Source: CBDCYN01 sp965224205 (GTDB lineage: Bacteria; Planctomycetota; Phycisphaerae; Phycisphaerales; Phycisphaeraceae). Taken from it: 40,340 nucleotides of DNA. Made by a program: the position numbers and the translations under genes. Positions 32,456 through 40,340 of this stretch are shown here, one piece after another. Within the stretch, counting starts at the first letter, position 1. Every line of letters starts with the position of its first letter. The stretch lies in assembly GCA_965224205.1 (NCBI GenBank), contig CBDCYN010000033.1:1-40340 (forward strand), in the 5' to 3' direction. The notes under the pieces are model-generated. The model saw only the letters and a program-made list of their open reading frames with translations. It ran no database searches and was not told the DNA's origin.

Positions 32456-32530
32456 CTTGATGGCCCGACCGGGTTAGCCCTGACAGAGGAGATAGGGCTA
32501 TTGGCTTCCCGCCCGGTCGGGCTCATCAAG
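32456..32530. promoter_or_regulatory. Long two-tier hairpin after DUF2383 paralogue 1
   Basis: CTTGATGGCCCGACCGGG (32456-32473) pairs with CCCGGTCGGGCTCATCAAG (32512-32530) over 18 positions with one bulged base. Within its 38-base loop AGCCCT (32476-32481) pairs with AGGGCT (32494-32499). The structure starts 23 bases after the stop. No T-run follows, so an intrinsic terminator is doubtful. A processed 3' end, small RNA or protein-binding site is possible. Confidence 0.55.
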
Positions 32531-33222
32531 CCTAGACCGATCAACACTGCTTTGCCTAGACACAGACGAGATGTAATCACCACACTACGCCCGACACGGG
32601 TGGTACAGAAGACCAACCAATGCAGGCTCAAAAATAGAAAAAAAGATCAAGAAAAACATGATGAACCAATGGACACGAAGGTCCGACGGCCCGTAGTACA
32701 GGTGAATCATCGCCGCGCCGGCGCGAAACCAAACCCGAGTGAATCGACCGGACGGGCGCTCAACCGGCGGTTGGTCAGACGAAAGATCAGGTTTGCGATT
32801 CAACATCAGTGACGGGCAGATGGCACATGAGCGCGTCACGCAGTTTTGACAATGGCCCAGAGCCAGCGTTGCCGCAGTGAATTTATTTGATGATCGCGAA
32901 CCCTCTACGCCAGAAGAAAAGCAGGTGATCCGAATATGCACGGACGGTGAAATCGCCGCCCCGCGGGCAGGCGGGTTAGCCCGTTCGGGAACGGTGGCGC
33001 GATTTTTAAATCGGATCAAGTGCCCGAGCCCACGTCGGGTACGGTAAACATCGGCCGCAGCCAGAACCCTGGGGTCACAACACGCCGTCGCTATTCGGCG
33101 AGCGTGGCCCGTCTCGCTGGGGGATCCCCCAGCGGACGGGTTTATACCGGCCATGATATGAAGTCGACAAAAGTTTGTATTGAGAACAGATCAGGCATTC
33201 AAGACATGAAAGGTGACTAGAC
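32531..33222. other. Intergenic region between DUF2383 paralogues
   Basis: 692 bases. A minus-strand frame (32585-33154) has irregular composition. Its end contains a hydrophobic string (FIMFFLIFFSIF) that could be a small membrane peptide starting near 32707, unsupported by a ribosome binding site. GATCCCCCAGCG and a C/G-rich repeat near 33120 were also seen. I find no supported gene. Confidence 0.4.
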
Positions 33223-33693
33223 ATGAGCAGCCAGCTAACACAACTCTCATCCGACACGATCGAACAGCTTCAAGACCTTATACGGATCAACATCGATTCG
33301 AGTGAAGGATTCAAGGCTGCCCAGGAAGCCGTCGAGGACTCGAAGCTGACGTCATTGTTCGGCGACTACGCTCAGCAGCGAGCACGCTTCGCGCTCGAAC
33401 TCCAGAAGCAGGTCAGGTTCAACTATGAAGATCCCGCTGAGAGCGAAACCTGGAAAGGCAAAATCCATCGCTGGTGGCTTGATCTGCGAGCTAAGATCAG
33501 CGGCGGGGATGAATACGCGGTCTTGGCCGAGGTTGAACGCGGCGAGGACAAGATCAAAGCCCTCTATGAGCAGGCCATGAAAGAAACCAGCGGCAGCCCC
33601 ATCAACGCCCTGCTGGCCGGGCAACTGCGCGACGTGAAGCTCAGCCACGACTACGTACGCGACCTGCGCGACGCTGCGAAAGAGGACAAGTAG
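33223..33693 (+). CDS. DUF2383 family four-helix protein, paralogue 2
   Basis: 156 residues, start ATG 33223 with AAAGGTGA upstream. It shares the pattern of paralogue 1: TIEQLQDLIRINIDSSEGFKAAQEAVEDSKL, then WKGKIHRWWLDLRAK against WSGKVYPWWLDLYNR, and a C-terminal SHDYVRDLRDAA. The helical-bundle protein is probably cytoplasmic, with a likely stress-related role. Identity between the two is modest, so the duplication is old. Confidence 0.78.
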   Translation: MSSQLTQLSSDTIEQLQDLIRINIDSSEGFKAAQEAVEDSKLTSLFGDYAQQRARFALELQKQVRFNYEDPAESETWKGKIHRWWLDLRAKISGGDEYAVLAEVERGEDKIKALYEQAMKETSGSPINALLAGQLRDVKLSHDYVRDLRDAAKEDK

Positions 33694-33709
33694 TGCAGTG
33701 CGTACGCGT

Positions 33710-33728
33710 CGCGAGGGATGCTCTCGCG
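33710..33728 (+). terminator. Hairpin after DUF2383 paralogue 2
   Basis: CGCGAG pairs with CTCGCG around a seven-base loop (33716-33722), 17 bases after the stop codon. Outer bases extend the pairing partly. No T-run follows, so termination would be weak or Rho-assisted. Confidence 0.35.
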
Positions 33729-33837
33729 TGACGAGGTCATCCCAGACCGAAGCAGGTCGCGACGCACCGGACTAGGCCCGTATAAAAAACACAGTGTTTG
33801 CCAACAGAAATAGATGGATCCATCCGGCTGACCGTTT

Positions 33838-33886
33838 TTGCTGAAAAATGTGAGGTCGAAAATCCATCTTTATTGAAGAATGAACA
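33838..33886. promoter_or_regulatory. Diverged repeat element, copy 2
   Basis: Matches the element at 31142-31190 with mostly transitions. It ends about 60 bases before the start of the general stress protein gene, a reasonable promoter distance. Confidence 0.4.
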
Positions 33887-34226
33887 CCCGTAGTTAACCT
33901 GCGCGGTGGACGATGATCCGCCGCAGTACATGGAAAGGTACACAGCAATGTCGAAGACCGTTACCGCTATTTTTGAAACTCATCGTGAAGCCGGCTTGGC
34001 GGTCGACCGGCTACAAGGGAATGGTTTTTTGCAAGACGACATCAGCCTCCTGGTGTCAGAATCTCATCACGGTGAGCACTTCGCGGTCAAGTCGAAATCC
34101 AAAGCCCCCGAAGGGATGGTCGCAGGCGCGACACTAGGCGGGACGCTAGGGGCGGTCGCCGCGGGGCTGACCGCGGTGGGAAGCTTATCTATCCCAGGGT
34201 TTGGGATTCTAGCCGCCGGGCCGTTA

Positions 34227-35374
34227 TACCTTCCTCGGGTGAGTTTGTCTGATCGGTAGAATAGGCTGACGTTAGCGGTTTGATTTTACTACGAAGTCAC
34301 TGGACACAGGAGGCATGGATGCTTCAGATCACATTGACGGACGATGCGGTGGCGGCGTTGGATCGGGGGCGTTTTAGCGATCCAGATCCGCGGGTGCGGC
34401 GGAAGTTGCAGGTGGTTTGGCTCAAGAGCCATGGGTTGGCACATCGGCAGATCGCGGCCTTGGCAGGGGTCAGCAGCCGGACGGTGCAGCGTTATTTGAA
34501 TACGTACCTCGACGGTGGGATCGAGGCGTTGAGGCAAAACGGCTACCGGGGTCAGCCCAGTCAATTGAACGCGCACGGCCCGAAGGTCAAGGCGTCTTTG
34601 GAACAACACCCGCCGTCGACGATCCACGAGGCGAGCCATCAGATCACGCAACTCACCGGTCTGCGTCGCGGCCCGACGCAAGTGCGAGCTTTTTTGAAAC
34701 GGCTGGGTCTGCGTCGTCGCAAGCTCGGGGGTGTGCCGGGCAAGCTTGATCAGGCCAAGCATCAACAGCAGCGTGAATTCCTTGAACAGACCCTCGATCC
34801 GGCTTTGGACGAAGCCGAACGGGGTGATCGCAGGGTTTTTTTGTAGACGCCTGCCACTTCGTCCATGGCGCGTTTCTGTGCTACGTGTGGTGCGTGGTGA
34901 GGCTGTTCATCCGCACGCCCACCGGCCGCCGCCGGCTGAACGTGTTGGGGGCGTTGGATTTCGTGACCCGAGAGTTGGTGACCGTCACGAACACGACGTA
35001 CATCACGGCCCAAACGGTCTGCGAATTACTCGAGACGCTCGCGGGGCGTTACCCCGGCCAAGCGATCACCCTGGTGCTGGACAACGCGCGGTATCAACGC
35101 TGCCGGTTGGTCCAAGATCGGGCCGTGGGGTTGGGCATCGAGTTGATGTTCCTGCCGTCCTACTCGCCGCACCTGAACCTGATCGAACGGATCTGGGGCC
35201 TGCTCAAGAAACGCTGCCTCAACGGCCGGTACTACGAAACGTTCGATCGATTTCAGCAAGCCATCCACGACGGCATCGCCAAGCTGGCCACCGACGACAA
35301 ACCCAACGTCCAAACCCTCATCACCCGCAACTTCCAACACTTCAACAATCGGACAATCTTAGCCGCGTGAGGTA
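34227..35374 (+). mobile_element. IS630-family element, copy C
   Basis: 1148 bp. The ends match as inverted repeats beginning TACCT with most of the next 25 positions conserved (left CTCGGGTGAGTTTGTCTGAT; complement of right ACGCGGCTAAGATTGTCCGAT). The TA duplication is at 34225-34226 and 35375-35376. This choice rather than TATA is supported because it restores the reading frame of the interrupted gene. Sequence and length differ from copies A and B. Confidence 0.85.
34319..35370 (+). CDS. IS630 family transposase with likely programmed -1 frameshift
   Basis: The first frame starts at ATG 34319 (AGGAGG upstream) and gives a helix-turn-helix region (HRQIAALAGVSSRTVQRYLNTYLDGG) up to RVFL and TAG at 34844-34846. 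The slip site T TTT TTG (34837-34843) is a textbook heptamer directly before the stop. The -1 frame continues VDACHFVHGAFLCYVWC (first Asp), TLVLDNARYQRC (second Asp) and FLPSYSPHLNLIERIWGLLKKR (Glu), ending TGA 35368-35370. The junction matches the usual IS630 sequence around the first Asp. The fused product would be about 350 residues. Confidence 0.85.
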
Positions 35375-35592
35375 TAGTCGCCGCCGCGGCGGGCCTGGCT
35401 GCGGGTGGGGCGGCCGGTGGGTTAGCGGGCGGATTGATCGGGCTGGGGATCCCCGAGCACGAAGCGAAGCTGCTAAGCGAGGACGTTCAGAAAGGCGGTG
35501 TCTTAGTCGGCGTCAAAGCGGATGAGAATCGCATCGACCTGGCCAAGGGGATCCTACAAGACAGCGGCGCCCAGAAGGTTGTTGCCCATTAA

Positions 35593-36319
35593 GGCTCTGG
35601 GTTCACAACCCTGCGGGCGTGGGGCACGAGCTGCTCATTCGCCCGTGCGGGAACGTCAAGTGATCTAGTTCTGAAAATAGTTTCCAAACCGAGTTTTCAA
35701 CACCCAAACCGGCGGATCAGAGAGAAGGAGATTGAGGCCGGTACGGTATGGTGACAGCTGTGCCGTACTGATTAAAAACAATGGGGCCTACAATGCTTGG
35801 CGCTTACCCCCAATGCTACGATGGTCCTGTTGGATTATCACCCGTCGTGCTATCGTGTTACTAGGGTTGAGGTGCGTGCGACCCAGCAGCCTCTTAGTTC
35901 GACGTTCACCATTCATACCAATCCCGGATGGGAATGCGGCGCGACACACGGACTCAGCAGAGAAATCCCCGGTGTCCAATGCTCGACGTGAGGCGTTGAT
36001 ACGCGATACCGATACCGATAGATCGTCCGTCGACACGTTAAACTAGGAGTTGCGAGGGTTTCGGTGTCTTCGGCAAGCCGCCAGAGTATCAATGAGTTGC
36101 CGGATCACGTTGGACATATGGATAGGACTTAACACGTCAACCCAATCCGAAAATGGAGAAAGCCGAACGAGGCGCATCAGAAACCGTTAGCGTCTCATCG
36201 CCATTGAGAGGTTCTTTTCTAAGAAAATGTATGAGAAGTAGACGGATCCGATAAAGGAATTGCCCCCTCTCACACACGTTTTTAGACACTTTCACGGACG
36301 ATCGAATGGATGGCAATGA
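35593..36319. other. Long intergenic region before cardiolipin synthase
   Basis: 727 bases. Short frames on both strands show no family features, and their composition is unlike the neighbouring genes. No RNA gene, long repeat or clear terminator is seen. It presumably includes the promoter of the downstream gene. Confidence 0.4.
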
Positions 36320-37738
36320 ATGACCTGGTGGCTTTGGACGTTCGTGCTTCACGGGGTGCTGGCCCTTGTGGTTCTCACGGTCGTGTTGCGTGTGCGTCGT
36401 GAACCGACCGCGATGATGTCTTGGGTCTTGGCGATACTTTTTTTGCCCTTTATCGGAAGCCTCGGCTACCTAACCTTAGGGCGAGACCGGATCGAGCACG
36501 CCGCGGCGCAGAGGCGAAGGCGTGCCCTGAAGAGCCATGGCCTTGAGACCGTTTCAGCGTGTGATTCTCAGCAACAGACTCGTAGCCACGTGAGCGACCC
36601 GGCGTTTCGCGTGGTCGAGCAGATCGGGCGAAAGCTTTTGAACGTCCCGGCCATGGCGGGTCATGAGGTGACCACGTTTCACGACGCCCAACACAGCTAC
36701 GCCGCGCTAGAAGAAGCGATCCACAGCGCTCAACACCATGTCCATCTGGAGTACTACACCTGGCGGACAGACCAAACCGGCCGACGTTTTTTCAACGCGG
36801 TGATCGATGCGGCCAGGCGTGGCGTGGAGTGTCGCGTCCTGCTCGATTCGTTCGGGAGCCTGGGGCTAGGCCGGTGGAAACGGACGCTGCGCGAGGCCGG
36901 CGTACAGCTGGGGTTTTTCTTGCCGGTCCTGGCCTGGGGCCGACCACATCTGCGCAACCATCGCAAGATCGCCGTCTTCGACGGGCTCACCGCCCTGATG
37001 GGCAGCCAGAACATCGGCGACGAATTCGCCGGGCTCCACCCGCGGCTTAGTCCATGGCACGACTGTCAGGTCCGGTTGCGTGGCCCGGTGGTGTCGTGCC
37101 TGCAGCAGGTATTCGCCGACGATTGGTTGATCGCCACGGGTCAGCCGTTGCGGGGCGATGCTTATTTCCCGAAGCCGACCACCACCGGGCACGCGGTCAT
37201 CCAGCTTATTGCCACCGGCCCGGATCAGGTCGATGAAACCCCCCAGCGGGTACTGCTGGCCGCGCTGGCCGCGGCGCAGTCCACGATCCGTATCGTCACC
37301 CCGTATTTCATCCCGTCCGCCGCCCTGACGATGGGGCTGATCCAGGCCGTGGACCGGGGGGTCTCGGTGAGCGTGGTCATCCCCCGTCGAACGGACGTGC
37401 GGCTGGTGCTTTGGGCGGGACGCAGCTTCTATCCGCAACTGCTTCGGGGCGGGGTGGAGATCCGCGAGTACCACCGGGGGATGCTGCACGCCAAGATCGT
37501 GACCGTCGACGATCGGTGGTGCATGATCGGGTCGATTAACATGGACCAACGCAGCTTCCGGCTTAATTTTGAAGTCGCCGCGATGGGTTACGACCGTGAT
37601 TGGGTGGGACATCTACGCAAGACGGTCGAGGGGTATGGCCAGGCCTCACGCCGGATCGCGCTGTCACCCTACACCCATCGAGCTTGGCGTCTGCAGATCA
37701 TTGAAGGCGTTGCCCGTTTGGCATCTCCGTTCCTTTAA
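36320..37738 (+). CDS. cls: Cardiolipin synthase (phospholipase D family)
   Basis: 472 residues. Two N-terminal membrane helices (WLWTFVLHGVLALVVLTVVL; MMSWVLAILFLPFIGSLGYL) are typical of ClsA-type enzymes. Two phospholipase D motifs follow: RNHRKIAVFDG (His214, Lys216, Asp221) and LHAKIVTVDDRWCMIGSINMD (His390, Lys392, Asp397), each with a GSxN element (MGSQNIGDEF; IGSINMD). It condenses phosphatidylglycerol to cardiolipin in the inner membrane. ATG 36320 is chosen as the only start close to the first helix. A weak GGATGGCAATG lies upstream. It converges with mscL. Confidence 0.93.
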   Translation: MTWWLWTFVLHGVLALVVLTVVLRVRREPTAMMSWVLAILFLPFIGSLGYLTLGRDRIEHAAAQRRRRALKSHGLETVSACDSQQQTRSHVSDPAFRVVEQIGRKLLNVPAMAGHEVTTFHDAQHSYAALEEAIHSAQHHVHLEYYTWRTDQTGRRFFNAVIDAARRGVECRVLLDSFGSLGLGRWKRTLREAGVQLGFFLPVLAWGRPHLRNHRKIAVFDGLTALMGSQNIGDEFAGLHPRLSPWHDCQVRLRGPVVSCLQQVFADDWLIATGQPLRGDAYFPKPTTTGHAVIQLIATGPDQVDETPQRVLLAALAAAQSTIRIVTPYFIPSAALTMGLIQAVDRGVSVSVVIPRRTDVRLVLWAGRSFYPQLLRGGVEIREYHRGMLHAKIVTVDDRWCMIGSINMDQRSFRLNFEVAAMGYDRDWVGHLRKTVEGYGQASRRIALSPYTHRAWRLQIIEGVARLASPFL

Positions 37739-37765
37739 CCGGGTAGCCGCCCGGTCGTTTCTTGC
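37739..37765. terminator. Possible terminator between cls and mscL
   Basis: CCGGGTAGCCGCCCGG at 37739-37754 forms a five-pair stem directly after the cls stop, followed by TCGTTTCTT. It lies between convergent genes and could act in either direction. The stem is short. Confidence 0.4.
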
Positions 37766-37822
37766 CCCGAAATCAGACCAGCCCATCGCCCACGGCGACC
37801 GATGCCCCACGTGCCTCATGGC

Positions 37823-38344
37823 CTAGAGGGGAGACGTCGACGAAGCCGTTTCGCCCCCGGCGATGCCGGTGATGTGCGACGTACACGCCGGACACCGCAC
37901 CGCTCGGTACGCGATGACCGATCGGCAGAACGGGCACTTCTTGTTCACCGGGTCTTCGGGCTTTTGTTTGTCGGCGCCGAACTGCTCTTCGAGCGTATCG
38001 TCGATCCGGTTGATTGTGCGGATGAGCAGGAACATGACCAGGGTAACGACCAGGAACGCGATCACATTGTTGATAAACACGCCGTAATTGATCGTGACCG
38101 CCCCGGCCGATTGAGCCGACGCGAGCGTGGCGTACGGGGGGTCATTCTTATCGCCGCGGGCCAAGACGAGGAAAAGGTCGGAGAAATCCGAACGGCCCAG
38201 GATCAGCCCTACGGGTGGCATGATGATGTCGTGGACCAGGGACTTGGCGATCGTCGTGAACGCCGCCCCGACGGTGAACCCCACCGCCATGTCGACGAGG
38301 TTACCTCGCATCGCAAACTTTTTTAACTCGGTCATGAAGCTCAT
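37823..38344 (-). CDS. mscL: Large-conductance mechanosensitive channel MscL with C-terminal zinc ribbon
   Basis: 173 residues. The start has the amphipathic helix MTELKKFAMRGNLVDMAVGFTVGAAFTTIAKSLVHDIIMPP with the pore-lining first transmembrane segment. The second segment is NNVIAFLVVTLVMFLLIRTINR (about 92-113). The cytoplasmic tail ends in four cysteines, CPFC at 137-140 and CPAC at 151-154, a zinc ribbon not found in E. coli MscL but seen in some other bacteria. It opens under extreme membrane tension. Initiation could also be at the internal Met4, which fits the family start better. Confidence 0.93.
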   Translation of the reverse strand: MSFMTELKKFAMRGNLVDMAVGFTVGAAFTTIAKSLVHDIIMPPVGLILGRSDFSDLFLVLARGDKNDPPYATLASAQSAGAVTINYGVFINNVIAFLVVTLVMFLLIRTINRIDDTLEEQFGADKQKPEDPVNKKCPFCRSVIAYRAVRCPACTSHITGIAGGETASSTSPL

Positions 38345-38380
38345 GATGATCGCTCCTCCGATCGCGTGATCACGGTTGGC

Positions 38381-39049
38381 TCACGGCCGGCCGTCCGAGA
38401 CCGAGATCTCGTTTTGGACGTGCAGCGGCCGGAACCGGCGGGCCACGGACTCGGCCATCTGTTTCTCGAATAAGGACCCGACCGTCCCCGAGAACACGAC
38501 CGTCCCGCTACTGGCCGCGACGTGGACGTCGGAGTGGGCCAGCCCGCGCGTCAGGCCCATCGTCGCCATGATCTCCTCGCACAGGTGCTTGTCGTGGACC
38601 TCTTGACCCACGTCGACGATCAAGAGATTGGTCACGTCCCTCACCCCCCGGGCCGAGCGGGCGACGTCTTCGGCGATGGCGCGTTCCCACTGCGAACCGA
38701 CGTGGCCGCTGAGCGTCACCACCCCGGTCTCAACCGACACGACGATCGCTTCCTTGGTGACGTCGGCGTGGGCGTCCAGCAACGCACTGACGTTCTGGGT
38801 GACCTCGTCGTCGGGGAAGATCGCTTCGGGGTGGACGGTAAGCCGGTCGATCACGTCACGACACCCGTCGATCGAAGAAGTGATCTCGATCGCGGCCAGC
38901 TTCCGGCGGTAGCTATGCACCGTGCCCATTAGGGTGGCCACCCCTTGATCGACCGTCACGTCGATGGGCTGAAACGACAGGCGTTCGTCCTTGATGATTG
39001 CCTGTTTGATCCGTTCGGTCAGCTGAGGGTCGGAGAGATGGGGGGGCAT
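38381..39049 (-). CDS. Protein with three BON domains
   Basis: 222 residues in three repeats of about 65-70 residues. Each starts with an acidic/helical ERIKQAIIKDERL-type segment and has the VDQGVATLMGTVHSYRRKLAAIEI, VETGVVTLSGHVGSQWERAIAEDV and ASSGTVVFSGTVGSLFEKQMAESV strand-turn-helix core. That VxxGxVxLxGxV core defines the BON (OsmY-like) domain, thought to bind phospholipid. There is no signal peptide, unlike OsmY, so a cytoplasmic or unconventional location is likely. It starts 37 bases upstream of mscL on the same strand, suggesting a shared transcript. Confidence 0.88.
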   Translation of the reverse strand: MPPHLSDPQLTERIKQAIIKDERLSFQPIDVTVDQGVATLMGTVHSYRRKLAAIEITSSIDGCRDVIDRLTVHPEAIFPDDEVTQNVSALLDAHADVTKEAIVVSVETGVVTLSGHVGSQWERAIAEDVARSARGVRDVTNLLIVDVGQEVHDKHLCEEIMATMGLTRGLAHSDVHVAASSGTVVFSGTVGSLFEKQMAESVARRFRPLHVQNEISVSDGRP

Positions 39050-39157
39050 GCGGGCCTCCTACGAGTTTTGGCGCTGAATGGTTTTCGTGTCAAATTATCC
39101 GTGTTCGGTGGTCCGGCCCCGGGGCGACCCCGACGCGTCGCTGCTTTCCCTCTTTTC

Positions 39158-39559
39158 TTAATACGGGTCAGCGGCCGGCTCGACGTCTAGGGTCAGCCGT
39201 TCGACGTCGGCGAGCCGACCGTCCACGTAGAGCTCGGCTTTTAACACGAACCGTCCGGCCTCCTCGAAGGTGATCCCGACGGTGCGCCCGTCGGCCATGG
39301 TGTTCAGTCGACCCCCGGTTGTGGTCCAGCGGATTTCAGTGGAACGGCCCGCGGCCGAGTCGACCTGGGCGGTGATCATCACCGTCGGGCCCACCCGCAG
39401 ATCTCCGGTGGGCGGGGCCAACAAAACGAGGCTCCCCCCGCGGCTCCCGTCGGATACCGGGCCCTGCGGAGCACAGCCAGACCCCAGCAACAAAAACATG
39501 GTCGCCGCAGTGTACCCCCAGGTCATTCGCAATAAGGCTCGTTTGCTCAACGTCATCAT
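39158..39559 (-). CDS. Putative lipoprotein with Ig-like beta domain
   Basis: 133 residues from ATG 39559, with GGGATCGG upstream. An in-frame ATG at 39667 adds 36 polar residues before the signal and is rejected. After a hydrophobic segment (ATMFLLLGSGC) comes a lipobox Cys, then a Ser/Gly linker and a beta-rich domain: PTVMITAQVDSAAGRSTEIRWTTTGGRLNTM, VGITFEEAGRFVLKAELYVDG. This resembles PKD/Ig-like sandwiches in bacterial surface lipoproteins. The function is unknown. It lies in the same direction as mscL and the BON gene. Confidence 0.65.
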   Translation of the reverse strand: MMTLSKRALLRMTWGYTAATMFLLLGSGCAPQGPVSDGSRGGSLVLLAPPTGDLRVGPTVMITAQVDSAAGRSTEIRWTTTGGRLNTMADGRTVGITFEEAGRFVLKAELYVDGRLADVERLTLDVEPAADPY

Positions 39560-39748
39560 CGACCGATCCCGGGTTAAAATTACGGCAAGACGTTTGTCCG
39601 CGGCGGGGCCATTCCCGAGGTCCGCAGCGTCATCGAGCCGATATCGATATCTTGATACGCGATGCATATAAACTTTACGTCAGCCCAACCCCGACGCACC
39701 ATTGTACCACTGAGCCGCCTCGGGAAGTGGAGCCATAGGTGCTGCCGG

Positions 39749-40340
39749 TTATGATCCTTCGGATCCGCCCCCTTGCGACTCGCCCTGAGAGACCACCTCG
39801 ACGGGGTCTTTGAACGTCAGTGTCCGGTAGGGGAACGGGATCTCGATCCCCGCGTCGTCCAATGCCTTCTTGACCGCCTCGACCACCTCGTCGCGTGACT
39901 GGCGCACCTGAAGCGGCGTCGACCCGCACCACCAGGTGACCTCAAAATTCACGCTCGAATCGGCGAACTCCTGGGCGAAGATCTCCACCGGTTTCGAGGA
40001 CTCGACGCTCGAACAGCCCTCGACCGCCTCACGGATGACCTTCCGCGCTTCACCGACGTCTTCGTCGTAAGCCACGCCGCAGATCACGGTAATGCGCCGC
40101 TTCTTCTGGCTGGTGATCACGGTCGTGGCGTTCTTGAAGATCATCGCGTTGGGCACGAGCACGAGTTGGCCGTCGACCTGGCGGATGAGTGTCATGCGGA
40201 TCCAGATGTCCTCGACACGCCCGGTGATCCCCTCGCACTCGATGAAGTCGTCGATCTCAAACGGGAACCGCCATAGGATCAGCACACCGGCGAAGAAGTT
40301 CTCGAAGATGTCCTTGAACGCGAAGCCGATGGCGATCGAG
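39749..40340 (-). CDS. MscS-type mechanosensitive channel, C-terminal part (continues beyond window)
   Basis: On the minus strand the frame is open to the right edge, reading SIAIGFAFKDIFENFFAGVLILWRFPFEIDDFIE. This is the hallmark end of the pore helix plus beta domain of small-conductance mechanosensitive channels. It continues with GITGRVEDIWIRMTLIRQVDGQLVLVPNAMIFKNATTVIT, then a C-terminal alpha/beta domain and an acidic/Gly-rich tail. The missing N-terminus would carry the transmembrane helices. Together with mscL, cls and the BON gene it suggests an osmotic shock locus. Confidence 0.9.
   Translation of the reverse strand, partial: SIAIGFAFKDIFENFFAGVLILWRFPFEIDDFIECEGITGRVEDIWIRMTLIRQVDGQLVLVPNAMIFKNATTVITSQKKRRITVICGVAYDEDVGEARKVIREAVEGCSSVESSKPVEIFAQEFADSSVNFEVTWWCGSTPLQVRQSRDEVVEAVKKALDDAGIEIPFPYRTLTFKDPVEVVSQGESQGGGSEGS

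Larger units (their letters stand above)
33948..35592 (+). pseudogene. General stress protein 17M-like, interrupted by IS630 copy C
   Basis: Codons 1-93 are at 33948-34226 (ATG preceded by GGAAAGG) and the rest at 35377-35592. Removing the IS and one TA duplication gives a continuous frame of 164 residues. It starts TVTAIFETHREAGLAVDRLQ, has a Gly/Ala-rich pair of hydrophobic helices spanning the junction (GFGILAAGPL then VAAAAGLAAGGAAGG), and ends IPEHEAKLLSEDVQKGGVLVGV and then KGILQDSGAQKVV. This is the pattern of 17M-type general stress proteins. A read-through from 33948 would end at 34257-34259 inside the IS, giving only the N-terminal half. Confidence 0.82.

Noticed and set aside
32585..33154. 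Minus-strand gene with a hydrophobic C-terminus in the DUF2383 spacer
   Set aside because: Irregular composition, no ribosome binding site and no recognised domain. Only the last 40 residues look membrane-like.
1..40340. CRISPR array or cas genes
   Set aside because: No regularly spaced direct repeats and no Cas-like proteins were seen.

Overview
The window looks like a chromosomal segment of a GC-rich planctomycete, most likely of the class Phycisphaerae. This is an inference from several features: six proteins ending in PEP-CTERM sorting signals, a tRNA gene without an encoded CCA end, a mix of envelope-stress genes, and phage structural genes of a type I associate with planctomycete prophages. 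No rRNA or complete marker gene is present to confirm it.

Region 1 (1-8013) is one end of a siphovirus-like prophage, all on the + strand and tightly packed: major capsid protein, head-tail connector, tail completion proteins, tail tube, a tail-assembly chaperone pair with a probable -1 ribosomal frameshift, tape measure, and four tail-tip or unknown proteins. It stops at an IS630 element (8156-9318). Region 2 (9319-14600) is an AT-richer array of six secreted PEP-CTERM genes (LamG/ConA-like folds, a C-type lectin, one unknown). Their 5' and 3' ends are visibly duplicated from one another. Region 3 (14628-24064) is an insertion-sequence graveyard: a broken Y-family polymerase tail, a truncated IS256, an IS21 carrying an intact IS66, the C-terminal part of a tyrosine integrase, a tRNA-Met, and a three-level nest (IS630 inside ISAs1 inside an IS4-like element). 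The tRNA has its 3' end facing the integrase and the prophage, the geometry expected for prophage integration into a tRNA gene.

Region 4 (24203-28086) holds a beta-class DNA methyltransferase fused to a GIY-YIG domain, a UDP-glucuronate-4-epimerase-like enzyme and a WcaF-like acetyltransferase, the last two probably for surface polysaccharide. Region 5 (28225-40340) is rich in envelope and stress functions: an MgtC-like protein with a small membrane peptide upstream, a 56-residue lipoprotein, an N-acyl amino acid synthase-like enzyme, PRC-barrel, DUF1328, two DUF2383 paralogues, a 17M-like general stress protein split by another IS630, a cardiolipin synthase, MscL with a zinc ribbon, a three-BON-domain protein, a lipoprotein and the C-terminal part of an MscS channel. 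Together they suggest a locus for surviving osmotic and membrane stress.

Element boundaries were assigned by eye from inverted repeats and target duplications. Family names rest on motif recognition, without database searches.
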